Of a stretch of DNA of 64,000 nucleotides, positions 56,586-64,000 are shown in pieces. Made by a program: the position numbers and the translations under genes. The notes beneath the pieces were generated by a model that was not told the origin of the DNA, did not search any database, and saw only the letters and a list, made by a program, of their open reading frames with translations. The DNA lies in assembly GCA_032871835.1 (NCBI GenBank), contig CM065296.1:56077288-56141287 (forward strand), in the 5' to 3' direction. This DNA is from Dipteronia dyeriana (taxonomy: Eukaryota; Streptophyta; Magnoliopsida; Sapindales; Sapindaceae). Within the stretch, counting starts at the first letter, position 1. Every line of letters starts with the position of its first letter.

Positions 56586-59399
56586 TTACAATCTAATACA
56601 ATTCCAAATGTTTATAATGTGATCAAAACTGTGCCATTCATTCCCTATTAGAGTCCATGTTAGGGCACGTCTGTTTGTTATGTCCAATTGAATGACAGAT
56701 GTTACACTTGCGGCGGTATTCATCGGGAACACCTCTGCTTGGACCTTCATTAATAAAAGGTGGGTTAGAACATCTTCTGGAATTATGCCCTGGTTGTTCA
56801 CATCTTCTACACGATTGTGTAATTGTCCTCTTTGAAGACGAGACATGTCGACCCGCCCTCGGGCGTCCTGCTTGTCTATTGGAGATTGGATTCAAAATCA
56901 CCCTTTGAGCAATGTCAGATAGCACAACCCAAGTGGAAGGATGTCCAACCAGTATAATAGGAACCGAGTATGCGTCAATAAGTGTATGTCTCTTGTAGTA
57001 GTCCGAACACAAAGATGTCAAATCCAAGTTTCGCTCCCTGTAAAAAAAATATTGAAAACGATAAGCTTCACGTTTCAATAATAGTCACCTCACAATAAAC
57101 TTGAAAATAATGTACCTTGCGGCCGCAAATGCGTAAAAACATAGAAAATGATCCATTTGAAATTTGTTGCAAGTACAGGTCTTCCGGGCTAAGTCAACAG
57201 TCCACTGTTTTCCAGACCGCTTGACCAAAAAAATATTCCAGTGTACTAGGTTTACGGTCATAAAACCACACTTCTCTACACGTTTTAAGATCACAAGATG
57301 TGTTGCGTCGGTCAACTGATGATGCATGCATTGTGCAATTCTTTAGTGATCGTGAAACCACCGTTGTAGCATATTTTTAATGAACTCAACCAGTGTCAAC
57401 ATAGGCAGCTGTCGTGCAAATTTTAGGCATAAGTTTATGCATTCTGCAGCATTTGTTGTCATCACCTTGTACCTTCTTTCAGGACAGTGTACATGGGACC
57501 ATTTGTATGGACCGACATCAATTATATAATCATATACATTATGCTGCAAGTTTCTTAACTCATTCATATGTCGGTTATATTCAAACTCGGTATACGCACG
57601 GGCTACTTTGTCCATTATTACGGCAACATCTTTTCTATGAAATCACTTCTTAATATTTTCAGAAAAGTGTCAGCAACATATGGTATGGGTGGCATAAGAG
57701 AACACTATAGAAATTCCAGCTTCAATGCTTGCATATCTATCAGAAATGAAAACCAGCTCATCAATATGACCTAAGGCACCTTTCAAGCAATCTAAAAACC
57801 ATTCCCATGAAAGGTTATTTTCTGAGTCATCGTACACAAAAGCAATTGGATACACCTATTCATTCCCATCTTGTGTTGTTGCAACAAACATTGTACTCCT
57901 GAATCGTCCCTTCAAATGGATACCATCAACGGCAATTACTGGACGTATTCAGGTCCGGAATCCTCTAAGTGAAGCACCAATCGACATGAAAAAGTAGAGG
58001 AATTTACCATCACATCGCACTGTAAGTTAGTGATTGTGTTGAAATTTTTTGTTCCAAAACATAACCGAATAATGGAAGTAGTTGGAAGGTTTCCTCATAC
58101 GTTCCATTGGTCAATGACAACGCATAATCGAGGGCGGTGTGTGCCTTACTGTACATGATTTGGATTCCATACAATGATTTCATATCGGCGATTATGTCCT
58201 CCGACGCATTAGTCGACCATCTTGTTGTTGAAGTCTAGGTGCAATCACTTCTCCAATTATGACTGCACTAGCTTGTCGGTGGCGGCAGTGAATTTCCACT
58301 AACGGACAAGTGTGTTCGTTGACAAAACTTCTTACTTGAAAGTATGTCCCTTCATCTCTCCACAACGCTTTTAACTTCCACGTATAATTTTCTGTCAAAC
58401 AAACTAGTTGTAATGTTGTCTTATTGGATCTTCTTACCTTCTACTCAAAGTTCTGCCGCATTACAAAATGGCCTACTAGTCTCTTCAAATCCTTTTTCGT
58501 TGGAAAAATTACTCTTTATATATCATGCTTGTAGGTTCATCTTCAACCAAGTTCCTGCTTCCACCCATACCAAATGAGTATGATTCTGCTTCTAGAATAA
58601 CCCACGTTGTGGCATTATCAAAATCATCTTGAGTTACATTAGCCCGGATCTCGGAGGTCCCAACTATATCTGGTGCACTAGAACTAAATCTCTGTATACG
58701 TCTTACTAGTTTTTCCGTTTAGATCGGTTCTTTATCATCCTCATTGTTCTCTACATTATCTACCGGATTAAAATTGCCCTCATTATCCACCTAATGAATC
58801 GGCCCAATATTCGGTGTTGTATTCTGCTCATTGTTGATGTCATTGTAGATCTCATTGTATTAGTGGATGTACTACCTACCATTCATCTCAATTTGACAAC
58901 CAAAGACATCATCGAATTGAGGTCCCAGCATATCAGCATGGCCGGCTACTTTCGGTGGGACAGGACACATGTTTTCCCGACCATCAATCCCACTTCTTTC
59001 TGTGAACAACTGGTTGCTTCCGTCTGACGATAGAAATTATTGGGTGTTATCACGATGAGGGATATCTTCACCAATGGCACATCCTGTTGGCCTCTCGATT
59101 AGACTAACACATACTTGAGGGATCACTCTATCTTCCCCTAGCATAAACTGAACATCATCATCGTTTCTTATAAATGTACGACATGTAGTCCCAGGAACGA
59201 TTGATATAGACTATAGATCAGCACTGTATTTGTTCTCATCATACTTCACAATGGTTTGCACGATCGACACCAGCTCATCATAAGTCAAATTCTTTGACAC
59301 ATACAAACCTTGGTTATCAGAACCTAAATACCTCTAACTTCCGTCGGGTAATTGCTCCTATCGACCGTTGTAATATATGACTATTCTCACCCTATCCAT
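56586..59399 (-). pseudogene. MuDR-type transposase of element F
   Basis: The likely minus-strand ATG at 59399 (MDRVRIVIYYNGR) starts the same PB1-like N-terminal domain as in E. The MuDR DNA-binding domain lies at about 58398-58192 (TWKLKALWRDEGTYFQVRSF, VNEHTC). The MULE catalytic domain runs from about 57910 to 57340 (YPIAFVYDDSENNLSWEWFL, ELVFISDRYAS). A SWIM finger at about 57190-57120 reads TCTCNKFQMDHFLCFYAFAAA, with Tyr in place of the usual His. Two CCHC knuckles (CRRCEQPGHNSRRC, CNICHSIGHNKQTC) lie at 56830-56640. Several stops break it. Confidence 0.87.
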
Positions 59400-59489
59400 T
59401 GTCCTGTCAAAATCATCATCTAAAACCATTGCTAAGAAAATAATATTTAATATTAAATTTACAATTATAAAGGATTAAACAAAAATCTA

Positions 59490-59875
59490 AAGTGTAAGCG
59501 ATCGAGTTTTTTTTGTTAGTGATCGAGTTTTTTTTGTACATGATCGAGTCTTTTTTGTACATGATCGAGCTTTTTTGAACTTGATCAAGATTTTTTTGTT
59601 CGGGACCGAGCTCTTTTTGTACATGAACGAGCTTTTTTTAATATGGCTTGAGCTTTTTTTAAAAATGGTTTGGGTTTTTTTTAGGGATTGAGCTTTTTTT
59701 TTTACATGATCAAGCATTTTTTGTGAGGGCTCGAGCATTTTTTGTGAGGGATCGAGTTTTTTTGTGAGAGATCGAGTTTTTTTTTGTAAGAGATTGTGCT
59801 TTTTTAAAAATTGCTCGAGTTTTTTTACTAAAGTTTCGAGCTTTTTTATAATGCTCTCGAGCTTTTATGCACAAG
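59490..59875 (+). repeat. right GATCGAGCTTTTTT array of element F (cut by element C)
   Basis: About 15-17 copies of the same unit as 52020-53005, in the same plus-strand direction, lie upstream of the transposase start. The array is cut at 59880 by the insertion of element C, so its full length is unknown. Confidence 0.85.
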
Positions 59876-59880
59876 ATTTT

Positions 59881-61597
59881 TGAAATTCCCTAGAACGTGC
59901 GTGTCTATAACCTAGCCTAGAGGGGGGAGGGGGGTGAGGGGGGGGGGGGGGGGGGGGGGGTGAATAGGTTTTAATCGAATCAATTACAAATTTGTTGATT
60001 AATCAATATTAAAAAAAACTACCCCAAATAAACAAGCATTCAATTAAAATAATTATGCTTAAAACAATAAAAACACGATATATAAGTGGAAAACCTCCAA
60101 CTGGGAAAAACCACGGGCTGATATGTGCACCACACTCAATCCTCAAATCCACTATTGGATGAAAGTTTACAACCTAGGTTGAACTCCCATCACACCCTCC
60201 AGTTACTAACCCAACGGGCCTTAATAGTGATTCTTGATCTATTTTCTTGCTCACTAACCACTTAGTCACAAGACTTAACCTCAATGAAGAGTCAAAACAA
60301 CCTAAGTGAATATGATAAAATATTCAAACATGCAAGTAATGCTAGGCAACACTAAATGCTTATCTAGGAATTCAAGGATGTCAATAAAGCAATTCGTAGA
60401 TATTAATGTCTATATGAATGCTCATAAGACCTAACTAAATATAGATATGAAAGTCTAATATCTAGTCATCAACAAAAAGCCAATCAACCCAAGTTGTCAT
60501 AAAACATGGCAAAGAACAATCAATGCAATTAACAAATGCAATCAATTAGACCTAAACAATATCTAAATGCAAAGCATAGAGATTTAGCTAGAAGGACAAA
60601 ATGGTCACAAATCCAAGCTATCACAAAATATTAATCTCAACCAACAATCAACAATCCAAGCATGTTATAAATGCAATTAAACTCAATGACAAGCATTTAA
60701 TCAACAATAATTGCTAAACCTAGGCATACATGTCATAAGAATGGAACAAAAGATTCTAGGGCATGTAGAGATTACCTAGTCAAAGACAAACAAGAGAATC
60801 CATGCTTGGAAGATGCAAGAAGATGCTAGATGCTTATGGATTAGAGTTTGGTTGAGTCAAAATGGGTTCTTGGGAGCTCTCTTTCAATTAGAGTCAATTT
60901 CTCTTTCAAAGAAAAACTTGGACAATAAAAATTGGCTTCTTAGACTCCCTAAAGCCAAAGAGAAGAGAAGAGAACATATATATATTGTACCCTACACGAA
61001 ACTGCATCTTTTTGGAAGAAAGGCAACTAATTCCCGTCATGACCGTTGTACGTGCCGCGGCCTAGGCAAGTGTCCAGACCGTGGTCCATGCAGCATGGCA
61101 CGGCTGGACATTACTGTTGCCTAGGTCGTTGGCTAGGCATGTGCACCAAAATCGGTCTAGATCGTGATACACGCCTGGGAACCTCCGTGTGGGAGACCGC
61201 TATGCAAGCAACGTGCACATGTCGCGGTAGAAGCAGCGTGCAACCCCTGGAGAACACCGCTGTGCATACCGCGGTGAAGGCAATGCACCGGGAGCGGTCC
61301 CAACTGCTGTCAAGAGGAAAATCCTCTTTTAAGGGAAAACTAAATGCATCAATTACCCAAGCAAGAGTTATGGAAAAAAGACACATAAATTGACATATAA
61401 GCAAGCATGCAAGATGATCAAAAACATGCATGAGAGTGTGTGTGTGCACTAAAAACTCTTTAAACAAGGTTAAACAAGTGATTTACCTTTTGAAGCTTGT
61501 GCTAGGTCTTGAGCAATGCTGGCCTAAACTCCCTTACACATTTATCCCCAAATATGGTTGTCAACGTAATGAGCCAACCAAAACTGAGGAACTTACA
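59881..61597 (-). repeat. 3' LTR of element C
   Basis: It is 1717 bp long, bounded on the plus strand by TGAAATTCCC and GAACTTACA, as in A and B. It is longer than the B LTR, partly through a long poly-G run at about 59938-59960 (poly-C on the element strand). A TATA run lies near 60977-60986 and the CpG-rich cluster at about 61030-61310. Confidence 0.92.
61030..61310. repeat. CpG-rich palindromic repeat cluster in LTR C
   Basis: It holds repeated words such as CCGCGG, GTCCAGACCG and ACCGCGGT. Open frames here on both strands share the bias and are not genes. Confidence 0.72.
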
Positions 61598-62811
61598 GTC
61601 TCCCCCATTGGCTATTTAGTGACAAAACCACCACTCACAATCCATCCTCACAAATAAACAAAACAAAAAACAAGGGTCATTAAGTTTTTCTACATTATAA
61701 AGAGATTCCTAATAAACTAGATCTTCAAGTCATCCATCTCTTGTAGAATCAACATCCCTACAAAACAAAGTAATTACACTTTCCAAGACAAGTGTATGTA
61801 AGGTGATCAAAGAAATAAAAACAAGAGCAATTTGCATACAATAGAAACAAGCAACATGCATTAACAATGCAAATGCAAATGCTCCCCTAAATAGGTTAAC
61901 TCCTCCTAAATAGGTTAACTCCCCCTTAAGTCATGCCACTCTCAACTCCCTATAAATCCACACTACTCCCTCTTTTTGTCATGAGATAGATAAAGGGGTA
62001 TCCCCTTACGAAGACATTAGTAAGGAGAGCTTATGGCACAAGACATATGCATAATCATATAAACAAATTTATGCAACTCAATTAAGAAGAGAGAATCAAG
62101 GAGTTTTATTACATAAAAAGTGTGTGAACGAATGCTTTGCATACAAGACAAGTTGTATTCAAGATCAAAACATGGTATTTGGCAAATCAAAATAACAAGG
62201 GTTTCCGAGAGAAATCAAACAAATTTCACCTTTTGTCATGGAATAAAAAAGATATAGATTGTAAAATAAATTCAGTTTAAGAACAACTATATCAAACTTT
62301 ACAAGCAAAACAAGACATGAGCGACTATTGCGCCCATTTTGATTTTTCCGGGTGGAATGCCCGTATGATAGTAGCCTTGTTCGACAAGTAAAGAGAGAGA
62401 GAGACTTTGGGATTTTAAAATCCTTGAAATGGATACAAGATCCTTATTGATTGAAGTCTCATAATTGCTTTCACATATAAATTTTTGTATTTATTTTAGA
62501 GCATTCAAGAAATCTCATCATGCATAACAATTTAAAGCATGTCATAGAAATAATCAACATGTCATGGAGATCAATTCTAGGTCATTCAAAATGTACTTCC
62601 CAATCAATTCTCCTAGTCCAAAAATGCATGTTTGGTCATAAATAAGACATGGATTGCATGTTAAGCAAAGTTGCACACTTATTTAAAAAAATATGTACAA
62701 CCAATCATCTCAAGTAATTAATAAAGAAGCTTAAATATTATCAATGAGCACAATACATTGCCAATTTGCTCTCTTTGCTTGAGCTCCCCATATAGTGTCA
62801 ATTAAAACAAT
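61598..62811 (-). other. polypurine tract and 3' spacer of element C
   Basis: Next to the LTR the minus strand reads ATGGGGGAGAC, the polypurine tract (about 61598-61608). Further PPT-like words are near 61885, 61917 and 61970. The spacer aligns with that of B (for example GGGGAGCTCAAGCAAAGAGA near 62770-62790). No gene is seen. Confidence 0.75.
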
Positions 62812-63942
62812 TCAATAGGGGATATGAGTCCCTATAGACTTACCAAGTCCATTGAACCTAGCTGACATTATGGGTGAACCCTTAGCACAATGGCATGTGG
62901 GTTCATCTTTTCTAATCCACTTAGGTGACACATTGTCATTCCTAGTGGTCAAGGTCATCATATTATACCTAGGATCATTGACACTAGATTTCCTAAGCAC
63001 ATGCATATTGGCTCTAGCCCTTTTTCTTTCAATCATGTTATTAGTTTTACACATGTTAATGTACTTGGAGCAATTTGGTCTAATATGATCATCAACACCA
63101 TAAAAATGACGTGAAGGAATAAAATGAGGGGTCATACCATTCCTTTGTGAGGACAAAGGTGCTTTCCCATATCTTTGCACTTTCTTTTTATGTGGTGTTG
63201 GTTCTCTTCTCCCTTGTTGTTGAGTTGAAGAAGATTGCTTCCTTGGTTGAACATGCATGAAATGCTTCTTGGCTTGATGGCTTTTAGGTTGAGGGATGGT
63301 TGCTTGATGTGCTCTCATTGGTTGAGCTTAAGCTTGACTCCTTGGTTCTATCTTGACTTGGACATTTCTAGAGCACTCTCCCAGTTCAATTTTCTTCTTA
63401 GGATGGAGTGGAGGAAGAGGCTCTTTAAAGTCCTTGCTCTTGATAAATATCGTCTTGCTAGAAGTTGAGGTCTCCTTGTCATCTTCAAACCCTAGACCTC
63501 TCTTATCGCTTGGCTTCTTACCAACCCTCAACATATGGTCAAGCTTCTCTGTACTCAAAGTCATATTAGCAATCAACTATCTAGCTTCTCTCGGTTCCTC
63601 TTTCAAGCTTTCTTCCACCTTTCTCCCATTCTTCACTTTCTCACGTAAGTGAGTCACTTCAGTTGATAGGTTGAGGTTCTTTTCCTTTAGTTTTTGAACC
63701 TATTTCTTCATCTTCAACCTTGAGCTGTGAAAATCCTCACTAAACCCTTCAAGGTTCATACTCTCTACTTTTCCATTTGTAGAGTGAGATGAGGAACTCT
63801 CATAACTAGAGTCATCTCTTGTGTCTCTTGTTGTCACATTTACAACACCTCTATGAGTAGCTTCATCAATCACACTTCTAGCTCCTTTATCTTCAATTTC
63901 CTTTATAGAGTCACAAATTAAGACATTGCTGCCCTTTTTCAA
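62812..63942 (-). pseudogene. gag: gag C-terminal region of element C fused to RNase H tail
   Basis: Three minus-strand blocks match the gag C-terminus of B: an acidic/Ser-rich block (63942-63700), a block with LDHMLRVGKKPSDKRGLGFE (63576-63328), and, after one in-frame TAA, an open block of 168 codons (63318-62812). The last block holds a degenerate knuckle region (GVDDHIRPNCSKYINMCK) and WIRKDEPTCHCAK, which in B lies just before the protease. It then passes in frame to SARFNGLGKSIG, the last residues of RNase H. The junction is near 62880. Confidence 0.85.
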
Positions 63943-64000
63943 TATCTTCTATAAGGGACACTCCAAACGCCGTGTAGTTAAGAACTACCTCTTCATCACT

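Larger units (their letters stand above)
51546..59880. mobile_element. MULE-like element F with Ulp1-type protease gene (right end cut off)
   Basis: F repeats the design of E in the opposite orientation: a DUF1985/C48 gene on the plus strand (53063-56360) and a MuDR-type transposase on the minus strand (59399-56586), with a short-repeat array upstream of each. The left limit near 51546 is a guess from the shift to a TGTTGTATAAATATCACC stretch. The right end is hidden by element C inserted at 59881. No TIR pair or target duplication could be shown. Confidence 0.7.
59881..64000 (-). mobile_element. Sirevirus-like element C, pol-deleted (truncated by window edge)
   Basis: This is a minus-strand member of the A/B family with its 3' LTR at 59881-61597, a 3' spacer, then directly the C-terminal part of gag. 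The entire protease-integrase-RT-RNase H block that B holds between about 7030 and 10050 is missing. It continues past the right edge, so the 5' LTR and the target duplication cannot be checked. Confidence 0.9.

Overview
This window looks like repeat-packed nuclear heterochromatin of a flowering plant, probably a eudicot. It holds Ty1/copia retrotransposons primed by initiator tRNA-Met (TGGTATCAGAGC sites), Mutator-like DNA transposons carrying a Ulp1-type protease gene, a plant-type LINE with RNase H, a PIF/Harbinger-like element and an old integrated pararetrovirus (Caulimoviridae). I find no ordinary host gene, tRNA, rRNA or CRISPR array. Nearly every coding region is broken by stops or frameshifts, so most entries are pseudogenes inside mobile elements.

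Layout, left part (1-19,000). Copia element A (minus, Sirevirus-like) runs off the left edge and has its 5' LTR at 422-1969. An unassigned LTR-like stretch follows at 1970-2717. An older copia element, G (minus), is split by two younger ones. B (plus, complete Sirevirus-like, 3350-12867, target duplication TTTTC) interrupts the G gag gene. X (minus, complete Tork-like, 13277-18686, target duplication AAAAA) sits just upstream of the G gag start. The G primer site and part of its 5' LTR lie at 18728-18953.

Middle (20,000-50,650). Remains of an endogenous pararetrovirus are spread over this span. On the minus strand, right to left, come coat protein with zinc knuckle, protease, reverse transcriptase/RNase H, a transactivator/viroplasmin (TAV) gene, a promoter-like region, a primer-binding site and a first ORF. 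A LINE fragment (about 26,130-27,215) is inserted in the coat gene. Movement-protein copies lie at 46,160-50,110 in both orientations. One carries a perfect 434-bp tandem duplication, and the plus-strand block is interrupted by a Harbinger-like element with TTA duplications. Copia element D (28254-45617, target duplication AAAAC) lies between the coat and movement-protein parts, and MULE E (33929-43032, 9-bp target duplication TATTCTAGC, inverted ends of about 87 bp) is nested in D.

Right part (51,550-64,000). A second MULE-like element, F, has the same two-gene design as E: a MuDR-type transposase converging on a DUF1985/C48 (Ulp1-like) protease gene. In both E and F an array of short repeats lies directly upstream of the first exon of each gene, but the repeats are unrelated in sequence. 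F is cut by Sirevirus-like element C (minus, from 59881 to beyond the right edge). C has lost its whole protease-integrase-RT region and joins gag in frame to the last residues of RNase H.

The most interesting items are the shared architecture of the two Ulp1-bearing MULEs with paired repeat arrays, the gag-only Sirevirus derivative C, and the TAV-bearing rearranged pararetrovirus locus, in which nesting gives a relative insertion history.
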